Assembly (NCBI RefSeq): GCF_030253575.1
Contig: NC_080567.1
Coordinates: forward strand, 31,198,501-31,262,500
DNA length: 64,000 bases
From: Rhododendron vialii
Lineage: Eukaryota > Streptophyta > Magnoliopsida > Ericales > Ericaceae
Reading direction: 5' to 3'
This document shows positions 40,124-52,791 of the stretch, piece after piece (the stretch's first letter is position 1; each line of letters starts with the position of its first letter). A program made the translations under genes and the position numbers. The notes under the pieces were generated by a model, which was not told where the DNA came from, did no database searches, and saw nothing but the letters and a program-made list of their open reading frames with translations.

Positions 40124-40797
40124 ACTTGGAAAAGCAATTTAGGCAACACGCCATAATCGATCAAGAAGCACAATTCCTACCTTAATTTTTTCGTGGCATT
40201 CGAGAGGCATAATTCCTGATAGCGAGCAGGTCATCTTTTTCCAGAAAATACTGGTCTAAATAACTCCGCATGAATCTGATCTTTGCATATTACTTTTATG
40301 CATCTTTACCAAAACTGTCATTGTTACGTGCTATAGTTCCACTTACTGGTCGAGGATCACAAGAAAGGGGATGGATGGTTATCACAGGGAAGGGGAAATG
40401 AAAAGAAATGAGTGATGTCTAGGGAAATCTATGGCACTCATGGCAGTCTCATTACCTTCATGTTTCTCATCATTCAATTTCACAGATTGGGGGAATACAT
40501 GCTCTCAAATCATTGTGGAGTGGTAACTTATTGCGTGCTATTCTTCTTTTGTAACCACTGGGGAATTTCTAATTTAAATCAACGGTTACAGTTTTGTCAA
40601 ACAACCAACTTCAAATGAAAACTGAAAGTACCTGGAATCCGAAGTCATACATGTACTGACTGAAAATAATGACATCCCTTAAGCTTTTACAATTATTGGT
40701 TTGTGGCTATGCATTGTATTTTGTGAAACATTTTCAGCGTCTATTTCAAGTCTAGCTGTCTAGGTAAATTTTCTTAAGTAGTAGTCCGTTGTAATGG

Positions 40798-40986
40798 AAG
40801 CAGACTTCTTTTTGTGCTCTCGTGCTCTCTGAAATTCCTTCAGTATCTTTCTTTGACTTGTAATACAAAAGAAGCCTCAACTTTAATTTCGAAGCAGACT
40901 TCTTTTTGTGCTCTTGTGCTCTCTGAAATTCCTCCAGTATCTTTTCTTTGACTTGTAATACAAAAGAAGCCTCAACTTTAATTTCG
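40798..40986. repeat. Tandem duplication, about 94-bp unit
   Basis: GAAGCAGACTTCTTTTTGTG begins near 40798 and again near 40892. Both units run through TTGACTTGTAATACAAAAGA to TTTAATTTCGAAG with a few substitutions. It lies in an intron of the SERK pseudogene. Confidence 0.9.
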
Positions 40987-41373
40987 AAGACAGAGAAATA
41001 CTAGGTTGCTAAACTTGGTTCTCTCCACTCTCTCAATGCTTTAGACCTGCCGCCCAGCATCTAGGCTCAGTACACAGGCGTCGTTCTCTTCCCACTTTAC
41101 TGTGTACAAATCTTGGGGTCATTCAGGAATTCAAGAGTAGATGTACTGTATTAAGTCCCTTTTTCCTAGCAAAATCAGGTTCATGTTCGATAAAGATCCT
41201 ATACTTGGATTGTGGATGATCATTACCCAAGATTTAGCTGTCTTGATATGAAGCACGCTGGCCGCACCAAAACAGCCTTGTTTTGGTCATATATACTTGT
41301 AACAACTAACTCATGCATCTACTATTAGTTTGTGGATTAACTCTTCCATACTGGATTAATTGTTACGCTGAGT

Positions 41374-41513
41374 TGCCAAGAGGCCTTTGGCCCAATGGCA
41401 TCAGGGGCCGCACTTAGGTGCTAGGAGTAAGGAGGTCAGGAGTTCAACTCCTCTAAAGGTGCTAATATAACTATACTAACAATACGGACTTTCGCCGAGC
41501 AAAAAAAACAAAA
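41374..41513 (+). mobile_element. SINE, duplicate of the one at 57-191
   Basis: Same element, same intron position and same flanking duplication (41358-41373 and 41514-41529) as in the intact SERK copy. It marks shared ancestry of the two loci. Confidence 0.7.
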
Positions 41514-41847
41514 AATTGTTATGCGGAGTCCTCCATTGGATCACATGTTGGATGTGTTATGGGCAACTCGCGTTGATCACGTGAATTTTTCCCATGAATG
41601 ACCACTATGGTTATACGGTGTTTACTGATGTCTGGTTCTGTATTTGTTTGCAAGGACAGGCGGCTTAACAACAACACACTGTCGGGACCAATTCCTATGG
41701 TATTGACTACTATCGAATCCCTTAAACTCCTGTGAGTATCAAGTGGATGTGTTCTTGTTCTTTTATGATTTTGATGTCTAGTTAAGGCGTTTCCTTTCCT
41801 CAATCTCTTTTAATTATGCCTTTTACTAATGCCTTTTATACTACAAA

Positions 41848-41875
41848 CTAGGTGCTCCTTCGTGCACAGCACGAA
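41848..41875 (-). other. Helitron 3' terminus: hairpin plus CTAG
   Basis: On the minus strand TTCGTGC-TGT-GCACGAA forms a 7-bp perfect stem with a 3-base loop. After 7 bases comes CTAG, then host sequence beginning with T. This is the rolling-circle termination signal of Helitrons. Confidence 0.9.
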
Positions 41876-42249
41876 TGGATGCCCGTCAAAGAGAATAAGT
41901 TTTGAGATAAGTTAGGTATATATTGTTTGCAGTTTTAGAGTTGGAAGCAATAGAAGAGCCTGCAAATAGGTAGAGCACCCGAATAGACAGGTAGGTATAT
42001 TACATAGATTGTTGAAAGCACCAAAAGCATTGGTTGATCTAGATATGTAGATATATTATACAGATTGATCAAAGCATTAAAAGCAGCAGTTGTTTCGGAT
42101 AGGGAGAACAGAGTGTTTGGCTGATCCACACAGGTAGATATATTACATCAGCTGCGGTTGGAGCAGTCATATACAGGAGTGCAAAAGCAGCTAGAAGGAG
42201 AGCCTTTGATAGCAAAATATTGTCTTTCCAATCTTTTGTGGTTTCAGTT

Positions 42250-44509
42250 TAGGTTGGGTTTTTTGCCCGGATTTTGTTCGGCGACATGGGTGGATGCTGA
42301 TGCAGTGGCGCTTTTTTCGTTTTTGATGGGTGTTGCAGGAGGTAAAGCCAGCGGTTGTTCCAGATTCTGATGGTGATCCAATGTTGGTTCTGCGATGGTG
42401 GACATTGAATAGACATTGAACTTGCACTGGGAAATTCCAGCGTAGGTGTACTCATGTAAGCTTTGAGGGTGACATTGCATTTCTTTGGCTCAGCAAGCTG
42501 GTCAAGGAGTTCAGGCGAGAGCGGGGCCTGAATCATGTATTGAAGAAGCAGCAGCTATTTATTTATTTTGTGTGGGAAAGGCAGTATGTTTAAGGTATGT
42601 TTGGTGGAAAGAGGAATAGCATTCTTACATCAGGCTCAGTTGTGTCTATGTTGGCTCCTGTAATGCCATAGAATTGTTGCGTCGATTGATGCCGTTGGAT
42701 CGCTGACTTGAACGTTGAATTTGACCCTGTGATTTTGTGACATAGCAGGAAGGTTAAATGCGGATTGTACACTGCACAGATATTTTTTTTTTTGAATGAA
42801 AACTTGTTACCTTGTCACTGGCGAAACTCGTCGGGAACAATAATTGCACCAGAGTTCATCATTTTCATAGGCATTTGATGCTTTGTTGCACAGTGAGCAA
42901 GCCAAGTAATGGAAACGCTGATTGAAATTGGTGACCCTTGCTATGCCTTTGACATTTATGAGTTGGACCTGCAATGGGCTTGTAATATAAGCATGGTTTT
43001 TTTTTTTTTGGGTAAAGTGGAGCGAAACCTATGAGTTAGTATGAATGCCAGGAAACATAAATTTTGAGAATTTTGTGAAATTTTAGTGATAACTTTGTCG
43101 GGTGGCCTTGAATTAATTTGGCACAAGAAAGAAAAGATGAAGAGCATACATCTCGTTGGAAGAAGTTCATTGCATTGGAAAGAACAAAAAGGAAGAATGG
43201 CTTTAACGGGAAAGCAATGAAATGCTAAATTGTGTATGTGAATGATGTATGAGTAGGAGCTGACATGTACTGGGAGTGGACAAATGGTGTGTTTGCATTA
43301 CGAATATTTTGATGCATAGGGATAGTAAAGACAAAAGAGGTGTGGATAGTTTTGCATTAGTATTACCTTGTCCACTGATGTGGGAAGATTGATAATGTTG
43401 ATTGCATCAGTTGGTGGAGGGGCAGCAGATTTGACCATGAGAGCTTGCATTGATGTCATTGGTGGTAATTGTTTTATTTTTTTGGCATTTGCAAGGCACA
43501 TTTTCTGGGATCTGTGGATTGAGGATAAACGATGAGGTAATTTTGGTGGCAAGGGAAACACCTGAAAAAGAAAATGAATTTGGCTGTTTATGCAGTTGAT
43601 GGAAGCATAACGATATACGCAGGAAGTGATGATTACCGTAGTATGTCGAGGTCTTCAGCCTGTGTCCAAGTGCGACCGGAACGTGCCAGGCAAAGTTTGC
43701 ATTGCGAGTGCCTCATAATCGCTAAATTGATCCCAGAGAGATATGATGGTTGGTTGGAAGCTGAGAATTGTAGCATTTTTAGCATAGATTACTTTTGGCA
43801 AAGAATTGGGAGGGTTATTGAGTTTTTGTTTGTTTTTACCTTTGATCTATGACACGAACATCTGTAACATGCGATTGATTTGCTGGCTTTCGGGTGCCAA
43901 CTTCAAGAATGGCAAACAGCACATCTAGCAAAACAATGAGTAATGCGTGAGTTGGAATTTGGGTAGCGTAAATAGTGCAGGAGAGAGGAAGAAAAGTTAC
44001 CTAAATTGGGATCTGGATCGTTGATTTGGCCGAGGCTAGCGAGTGGAGTGAAGTCATACTTAATAGATCTTTGTGTCAAGCCATCAATTTTGATTGCCTC
44101 TACCGGTGTATGGGCATTGATAGTCAGCTGACATTTTTGCTCAAGGAAGCGGAACTGTTCTGGGGTAGCGGTGACAACATCGTTGCTTATGGAGTAGGTG
44201 TGGTACAGCTTCAGCGTGTCCTCTAGGATACGAATGTTGGTGCCAAAGACTGTTGCTTGAATTTTTGTTCCCTGGTGGTTGTAAGTTTTTCTCATTAAAA
44301 GTGGCATTAATTTGCGTGCATATAATCAGTATTTTGTGTGATCTAGGGGGCAGATTTTTTACCTCTTTATCTTGTAGCATGAAGCGCTGGTATTGCGAAG
44401 AACCCTTGGTTGACTGCTTTGGCATACTCTTTTCAACAATGATTGCTTGGATTGTGTAATTCTTGGAGTCAAGGTTCACTTCCTTGAGCGGCAAAATATT
44501 TGGTGCCAT
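42250..44509 (-). CDS. RPA70-like single-strand DNA-binding protein of the Helitron
   Basis: Helitron-encoded relative of the replication protein A large subunit, thought to protect single-stranded intermediates of rolling-circle transposition. Supported exons: 44363-44509 (MAPNILPLKEVN... to MLQDKE), 44001-44271 (GTKIQATVFGTNIRILEDTLKLYHTYSISN, an OB fold like DBD-A) and 43840-43924, in agreeing phase. Later exons are recognisable but not exactly bounded: about 43640-43775 (IISLWDQFSDYEALA, DBD-B-like), about 43370-43510, about 42800-42925 (zinc ribbon: ACSLCNKAS...ELWCNYCSRR, DBD-C), about 42640-42755 (RVKFNVQVSDPTASINATIL) and about 42300-42540 (LSPELLDQLAEPKKCNVTLKAY). Whether the lower exons are all intact is not settled. 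Confidence 0.8.
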
Positions 44510-44748
44510 TTGTTCCTGCAACGTGCACATGTTAGTACTTCATAAGCCAAGAACTACAGGAAAAGTATTGCATGCATGAATATTGTTTGAGTGGGTTTTT
44601 TGGTCATTTTTTTTTCTCTTTGTTGTTTTTTTGTTTCGTGTGTGATAGGGCTTTGTTGCTGAATGTATGGCAAGATATATACCTGTTCGCAGGTGAGTTT
44701 ATTTGGCTATACATGTACATAGAACAGTATTGTTTAGTTTATATATCG

Positions 44749-47700
44749 TCAAGAGCAGTTTGCTTCATGTAGTAGCTCTTTGTATACTATATTTTTGGTG
44801 CAAAAATAAGCTAATGGATCATTTTCTGAGTGCTTCAGATGTACTCTTATTTTTTCAGCTGTTGTTGCCCGCGATAATGCAACATAAAGCTGGCCATGAG
44901 AGAATACTGGCTCTGGCAAGTATACACCAACTTTGTTGAGCGTTTGTCCTTGAGCTTTGTTTATTGTCATAGCAAAGCATGGCCTTATTGGGAACTGACG
45001 ACGCGTGAACTGGACTGGGTATTGCTGAGGATTGCTTGGCTGGAGTGGAATCCTAGGAATGAAAACAATTGTGCCTTTTTTCTCACCAGCGGTGATTTGA
45101 GCAGTAATCAAGTGTTTGCTGAATTCCTTGCATATTAATCTTGTTCCGTTGCACAACCCCTTTGATGCGTTAATGTTTCGTAGTAGCAGAATTGGAATAT
45201 TTTTCTTCAAAAGCAATTGGTGTGCTGGCATTCCTGTGGGTAGCAAGGAGTGCAGGAAATCAATATACAATCCCTGTTGCGCAGGGTCAGTTGTTTCATC
45301 AAAACTTAGGTATGTATGCTCTTGCCCAGGAAATTTGGAAGTGATGACTTCATTGATTTCATCGACTGCACTATTTTTTGGTGTGAGTATAGCTGAATTT
45401 GAGAAGGATAATAGGTCAAACGAAGCTGTGGATAGACCTGGGAATACAAATTCGATCAGTTCATTCAGTGCTGGCACCATTTTTGTTGGCCTGAGAGCCA
45501 AGATGGGAGGAAGCTTGATCTGGCCAGTCTCATCCTCTTGTTCTAAGCCATTGCCGACGCGAAGAATGTAGCTACTGAATGCAGGGTCTGCTCTAGCACG
45601 CATATTTTGTTGTAATTTAAGCTTCGTCAATGATTGCCAAATGTAAGATCTTACCGAACTTGCATTTATACAATCTTGCTTTGTACCTCTTGGTATAACA
45701 GGTAGCACCTGCCTAAAGTCACCTCCAAGAACCACCACTTTTCCTCCAAAGAGAACATCACTGTCTGTAATATCTCGCAATAGATTGTCCAATGCTTCAA
45801 TTGCCTGTTTTTTGGCCATTGAAGCTTCATCCCAAATTATGAGGACCGCTTTTCTTAATAGAGTGGCCAAACCAGTTTGTTTACCGACATTGCAACAGAG
45901 TTTACCTTCTCCATGTATTGGGATTTTGAAACGGGAGTGGGCAGTTCGGCCATTGGGCAAAATCGATGCCACTACTCCAGAGCTAGCTGTTGCCAAGGCA
46001 ATTTTTCTCTGTGAGCGGACTGCCGCGAGTATGGCACGGTAAAGGAATGTTTTGCCTGTTCCTCCGGGTCCGTCGATGAAAAAACACTGTGATTTGTTAC
46101 TGAAAACTGCATCGAGGATTTGGTTGTAGGCTATGGTCTGTTCAGTATTTAGCAGAGCTGAGCTTTGGATATCTTCTTCAGAAATATGAAGATTCATTTC
46201 ATCTTGGAGTTCCCTACAAATTGATTCGTCATTTGCCGATGGAGTGAGAAGATAGGACAATTGATAATCGTGCAAAGTCTTGCCCATTGATTGCAATTCG
46301 GAGTTTAATGCTGCAAGCAGCTGCTGGCGTGCAGTTTCCTTTGTGAACTTTTGGACTGAAATGTAGTCCTCCATCATGTCATCTTCAAACTTGAACAATA
46401 ACTCTGCTGGATTTACCGGTGTGCAGTACACAAGAATTGTGCAAAACAACTGTCTCAGAGACATTGGCATTCGATATGTACATGCTTCTTGCATGCATTT
46501 TTCATTGCTGTCATCTGTTTGTAGGAGGCCATGAGCCACTGCTGCCTCTCTGTATGAATCATATGTTACTCCTTGGATAGTCCTCACATAAGCAAATGAA
46601 GTAGGACCTGGAACATGAGTTAACAGGAGCCTGAAGTAGTATTTCTCAGCTTCTTTTGGATTTACTGTGATAATTCTTCCAATCACCTCTTGTAGTTTGC
46701 GTTCGTGCCATGTTTTTGATTGGTAGTCCCATACATATTCTTCTGGAAAATTAGCATAGAGCAGCTTCTGTTCCTTTGCTTTTTTATGATTAGCATTCAT
46801 CCAAAAAAATTGTGTGAGCATTGTCTTGGATTTGAATTCATTATCTGCTATGCTCTGCAGATTGGCATCCTTTTTAAAATTGATCTTGTTGCAACCTTCA
46901 AGATGCAAGTGCAAGCTTATAACAGCAGGGCGCATCTCGTATAGAGGAAAACGATAGATTCGCCACATTGCCTCTGGTGGCGATATCCATCTTGCATCTT
47001 GGAATTGTCGTATCTCATCAATTTGTTCAGTCTGATCTGCAGTAACTAACTGATAGATGATCTTATCATGCCCCTTGTAGATGTACTTGTAAAGATATTT
47101 CACTGCCTTGATAGTCGAGCATACCTCAACATTAATATGGCAGTCAAACATAGCTAATAGGTAAGGATTATAGGGGACCACCCATCTATTATCCATCATA
47201 TGGCCATGTATCTTGACTTGCTGGCCATCTGGTCGTCTTCTGTATAAAGGGTATCCATCTGGGCAAAAACTGGTTTCTGTTGAGTAGCTCTTTGGGTAAT
47301 GGTTTTTGCATTTTTCCTTTTGCATACATGGGTTCTGGGGATTGAATTCTCCGCATGGTCCATGGAGCATATGCTTGATGACCATTGCATATAAATGTGG
47401 ATATTGACGTTTGTCTGGGATCTCTGCCGAAATGAAAGCATTAATCTTTTCAACTGTGTTGAACTTGTAGGCCTTCTTTAATATTATCAACATGTGGACA
47501 TGGGGCAGTCCTCTCTTCTGAAATTCAACTGCAAATGTGTACGCAGCTACTGGCCCAAAAAGCTCGTTCTTTATAACTTCTTTGCGCAGGTATTCGAATT
47601 TGCTCCGGAAAATTCTGGAAACCAAGTCAGGCCTATTCTGTACTTCTTCATGTGGTTTCAGCTGCGCTTTAATCTCTGCCCAATTTGGGTTACAGGTCAT

Positions 47701-49713
47701 GGTCAAGAAAAGATCCGGTTTGCCATATTTGCCAACAAGTGCCATTGCATCTAAGTACTGTCTTCGCATATCTCTTGGGCCACCAATAAAAGTTGCTGGG
47801 AGGATGACTCTTGTACCGATCTTGTTGGCATCAGATTCGCCATGGTTGACGCTATCAACAATGCCTTGGTATAGGTCTGCCCGGATTTCTTCCTGTCGAT
47901 TCTTGAAGTAATCCAACCTGATGTTTCAATTTTAACATACATATCGACAGCATATTGCTGTAGAAGTCGACCTGACTCGAGGAGGATTGAGTTTGTGCTT
48001 TTTCTGATCTGGAATCGATATGCATAAAATTCTCGAGCAGATACCATATATGCTTTGTCACCATTTTCCTGACGCACTGAATATACAAAAGTTTGTTAGT
48101 GTTTGCATGGATAAAAGAGAAAAGTTAATCAGAGATGCATTGTTTAGTTTGTGAAATCATAGGAACTGTTTTTTACCTGCTGCTTCATTGGCAAGGAGCT
48201 GTTCAGCTGTTGCTGAATGCCTTGGAAAAACCTTCCTTTGGCTTGGAGAAGGCTCTAATGCAGTGGTGGTCTTGGTCTTCTTAATTCCTTGATGCCATCC
48301 AGGTTCACCGAGGGGGAAAAGCAATGGATATTGGAGGGGATCATAACAGCCAAAGTAGTAGCTAATTCGTTTGCTATGACCGTTGTGTTTTTGCACAACT
48401 ATATCACGTTCCCTCAGCTCTTCCAGCTCTTCATCTTCTATCCACATGGCAGCAACCTGTGAAACAGTAGGTGGAAGTGCAGTTTTGTCTTGCATTTGAG
48501 GATTTGCTCTTAGCCTTATTTCATATTCATCAATATTTGGCACCTGACTGAGGCTCCGGAAGAACTGGGAGTATGGATTTGCCCTGAGCACGTCAATTAA
48601 TTGTTCTATAACATGTGGCAGCAATTTATCCTTGTCGCCTTTTCTGTTGCTGACTTCATTGCTTGTGTCGTAAAAGTAAAGTTGTAAGTATGATGACACC
48701 TGACCAGCTGGATAGAGGCTATCAAGCAAATGATAAATTTGGCCTTGCGCACGAAAAGTATAAATGCCATTAGTGCGCTTTGCGTAGATGGGATCAAGAT
48801 GGACACCCATTGAGGTAAATGCAAAAATATCATTATATGGCTTGATATATTGCAGAAAGTTGGCGGAGTCTGTCCCAGAACCTGAGTATAGCTGCTGGAG
48901 TTCTTGTGGAATAAGAATTGGATAAAGTGAGATGTCACCGGCAGAGCAGCAAAACTTTTGTGTTTCATGCGGGAATTTTATGGCTCCGCAAAATCTGCAG
49001 TTTTGCATTGATGGCAACATGAATGGTTCTGTTGGTATGGGACGCTGCTGAATAGTTGGTGCGAGCATTAGATTGCCAACTGTCACACCTATATTTTTAT
49101 GGATTAGGAATCAGGGATAGAAAGTGGAATTTAAGTATTGGTTATATGGTATAAGTCTGAACAAATACCTATGGAAATGTCGAATAGCATACCTACATGA
49201 AAGGAGGAGCATTAGAATTCGATCAACACGAAACAGAACAACCTGGAAGTGGGAAATTGCGTTTAAAAAAATGCGAAATTTACATACATGGTTCATCGGA
49301 GATCGAAGTTGATGGTAATGCTGAAGGGCCTGCAGAAAATAGAGAAGATCATTTGTTATCAGCTATAAAATTTCTGAATGGATGGGAAAAATGTACCTCG
49401 ATTGTTAAAACTAACCGAACAATAGTATGGATGACTGAAATCTGTGGACTGTACCTGCATTTTCTGCAGGCAAAACAGCGTGGTTGGGTGACATTTGCTG
49501 GTGATCATGAATGCGCTGCGGCAAATTGTCGGAGAAAACGCCTGGCTCTGTATTTTGGTTTGCACTGATTTGGTCTTGTATCTCAACTGTGAAGAGGTCA
49601 TCTTCCCTGTTTTTCTTTCGTGATCTCCAGGCTTTTTTTCTTGCATTTATTTTATCTTTTTGCTCTTGCGATAGCTGTGAATATGGTGTTCTTTTACGTT
49701 TGTTGTCGGGCAT
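44749..49713 (-). pseudogene. Helitron Rep/helicase (RepHel), one frameshift
   Basis: Four exons with agreeing phase: 49455-49713 (MPDNKRKRTPYSQLSQEQKD), 49288-49329, 48177-49088 (Helitron N-terminal region with the zinc-finger-like QNCRFCGAIKF...CCSAG) and 44749-48076. The last exon holds the HUH Rep motif (GLPHVHMLIIL), the two-tyrosine motif (YLYKYIYKG) and a PIF1 helicase with Walker A (GPGGTGKT), Walker B (IIWDEAS) and the C-terminal INKAQGQTLNKVGVYLP...HGQLYVALSRA. The frame breaks near 47920: upstream reads VDMYVKIETS and the conserved continuation RLDYFKNRQEEIRADLYQG is in another frame, consistent with one lost base. Apart from that about 1,510 codons are open. Autonomy depends on whether this base loss is real. 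Confidence 0.9.
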
Positions 49714-52700
49714 TTTTTGCTGTGCACAAATAAGTTCATGGTTTGTTTGGAGTCTTAGTTCTGTGTTATGGTATAGCATTTGTACATGACAAAGGCACAG
49801 GAGATGTTTTAGCAGTACAAACACCATATGCCAAGGAGAAACAACAGTGCACAAATGGAACCATAAATATGCCGAAAAAATGGGTATATGCAAGCATGCA
49901 GCACATAAGAGGACAATGTAAACCAGGAAACATGTTTGATCTCTTTAGATATGCATGTTCATAAGTTAAGGAAAGAGATAGAGGTACCAGAGGTTGTCTT
50001 TCCTAGCAATGATCAAGGATGAACCGGATGCTGCAGCCAATGTGGATGAAGAACTGGCCCTGATCTTGGAGCTATAGCCGCACTTGGTAACGGGCACAGT
50101 ACTTTGGTGCTGACTGTGGTTGGTGGAGAAAGTACGTGGGAGATGTAGGTGGTGGCTCACTATTATCCAGGCACACACTCTTCAAAAAAAAAAAATCCAG
50201 GCACACACAGTGTTGGGAAAGCACAATAAAAAAAAGATTTGTTTGGTGTAGCATCGGTTTTATTTTTTGGTTTGCCCTTTTTTGCTGAACATTATTTTGC
50301 GTAATCAGTGTGGTGTTTATGGAATAGGAGCGAAAGTTTTAAGCGATGGTAGAAATCAAAATTTTTCTGAAAAGGAATATAAATAAAGATTCATGTTAAT
50401 TTGATCTGCAATTTTTTTTTAAGTTGGCTGAGATTTTGTTCGCTAATTTATGATTAGTTCAATAATACCATGTTTATAGAATCCTCTAACACGTTACCAA
50501 AATTATTAAAAGACAGAAGCACTATGCTTTGGTTTTTTGGTTTTAGACCTTTTTGTAAAAGCAGAGTGAAAACCAACATTTTAGTTATTAATGCGCAATG
50601 AACTACAGACTTAATATACCTGTTGTCCAACAGTGCTTGATCAATTCCTTTTGGGGGAATGACTTCGGTGTCCCCGGTCATTTTGGGGACACCGTAACTT
50701 TTGACATAACAAAACCATTATGAGTATAACCAAAACCCATTACAAGCATAACAGAACTATAACAAGGCATAACCAAAACCATAGCAAGGCATAACTTATT
50801 TGTTATGCCTTGGTTGGATTTAGTTACGCCTTGGTTGGTTTTTTGGATATTCCTTGGTTATGCCTTGTTTGGGTTCTGTTATGCTTGTAATTGATTTTAA
50901 TTATGCTCCTAATGATAAAGTTATGGTAAAAATTACGGTGTCCCCAAAATAACCGGGGACACCATAGCATCATCCATTTTTTGGTATTGTTCTTGTTTAG
51001 GCAACATAAGATATCAAATAAATTTGTAAAATAAATGCACTGAAATGCAAAATATTACTTTTTTGTTTTATATAGTAAATGTTTTGCATTCTGAAGACAT
51101 GCGTTTTATTTCTAAATTCCATATATTTTTTAATCAACATCGTTTTACATAATTTTTTGGATTTTGTTTAATAAAATAAAATTTAATTTATAAAATATTA
51201 TTTACATTATCTATAAATTTTCAGCAAGGATAATTAAATTAAGATGGAAGGGCTAAAGATTTGCGTAAAATATGCATTGGACTCCGATTTTGATATTCTT
51301 GAAATTAATGGAAGGACTACAAAATTGAACTATATATGAATATGAAGAAGAATGCCATCTTCTAATTTCTCCATCAAGATTTAGGCCTTGCTGTAAAATA
51401 GGTTCTAAGTTGTATTTTTTTAAGAAGGCAATTTTAAGCTTAAAAATTGTGGATCTATTAAAATTTAAAAATATACAATATAGATCTTGTTTGTAATATA
51501 TTGATGCGATCCCTACACAATTAAAAAAAATTGGAAAATTATTTTCTATTGATATCATTTTTAAGTTTAAAACCGTGAAAGAAGCTGTTTATTATTTAGG
51601 ATAGGAAAAAGAAGGGTTTTCGAACGGGCCTCAGAGTGTTAAAACTAATTTGCTAATGCACTATGTATATATGTCTATATGTCTATATTGTCGGGGACAA
51701 TGATGCGACCATGCATGTAATTAATTGCAGATTTCAAGAAAGTGGGTGGCATCACTTGGCTGTGAGTGAATGATGTAGGCAGTTTAGAGAAGTGCACATA
51801 ATGATTATTTTTTTCAGCCTGCCACGAAACACATATTTTGCAGCATCTGAAAACGTGTAATCTAGTTTGCTTGTTAGCCAAGCGGACGGAAGGTTTCTTT
51901 GGTAACGAACCAGACCGATATTGATAGAACAGTACGCCAACCATAATGCAAAAGCAAGCCCTGCACCGCCGGTTTTGGTGTTCGCTGTCCTGCACACAAA
52001 AACCACATAGTTTGGCCCTTAAGATCTCTTGTTTTTTTGGTGCGCACTCTTTTTTGTTTTTCTTTATCAAGAATGGTCCTTTTTGGTTTTGCGATCGGCA
52101 AAAACTGGAATATCGTTCCCTTCTTGCTTGCGCAAAACTGTTACAGCACGAAAGAGAAGCCCTTTTTTTTTATGGAAGTTCTGTAAGTACTTTCGCACTG
52201 CCTTATTTTTTGTCCGACCTAGTAATCGGCAACGTAGATTTTCCGAATATACATACTACTTGCCAAAAACCCAAGTATCTAAACTATTCACATAAATAGT
52301 CAATTTAGAATCTAGATGGACCTAATCACTTTTAAATTCACGAAATCGTTGACCAGTGAACAATCTAAGTGTTGCATGCGACAAAAACAGCCATGGACGG
52401 CAAAACAATAATCTGAAAATCGTGTAAAGAAGACAGTAAACTAAAGCATTGCACTAATGCACGATCACCCCAAAATACCTGCATTCTAGTAATATATATA
52501 GATTTATCATTAGATGAGAAGAGATTGTGGCACCATTTCTCCTAGGCTGAGCACACTGAAAGAGAGGCTGAATATACAAAGCGTACACCCATCACAAAGG
52601 ATAACAACAACCAGTACATGCACACACATATACATAAGCTACAACGAAGCACAAATTTACACCAAACCCATCCGAAGCTGCCCAGAACAAGCCGAAACCA

Positions 52701-52791
52701 GTCGTACAGAGGATCCAAACCCCAAAAAAGGTGCAAAATAGTCCATACATAACATATATGCAGCAACTCCAAGAAAGCAAAAACCAGCAAA
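49714..52791. other. Helitron interior between RepHel and the B3-like gene; no clear gene
   Basis: About 3 kb, AT-rich in 50200-51600. It contains a foldback MITE (50660-50978). A minus-strand frame at 51675-52070 (131 residues) includes several cysteines (CGFCVQ, CRACFC) but matches nothing I recognise. The RepHel promoter should lie immediately right of 49713. Confidence 0.4.
50660..50978. mobile_element. Foldback MITE nested in the Helitron
   Basis: CGGTGTCCCCGGTCATTTTGGGGACACCGTAA on the left (from about 50666) and TTACGGTGTCCCCAAAATAACCGGGGACACC on the right (to about 50971) are inverted repeats. Each is itself partly palindromic (GGTGTCCCC...GGGGACACC). The interior carries repeated GTTATGCCTTG / CAAGGCATAAC motifs. 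Confidence 0.8.

Noticed and set aside
45116-47911. Several plus-strand frames of 80-150 residues
   Set aside because: Antisense shadows of the Helitron Rep/helicase exon.
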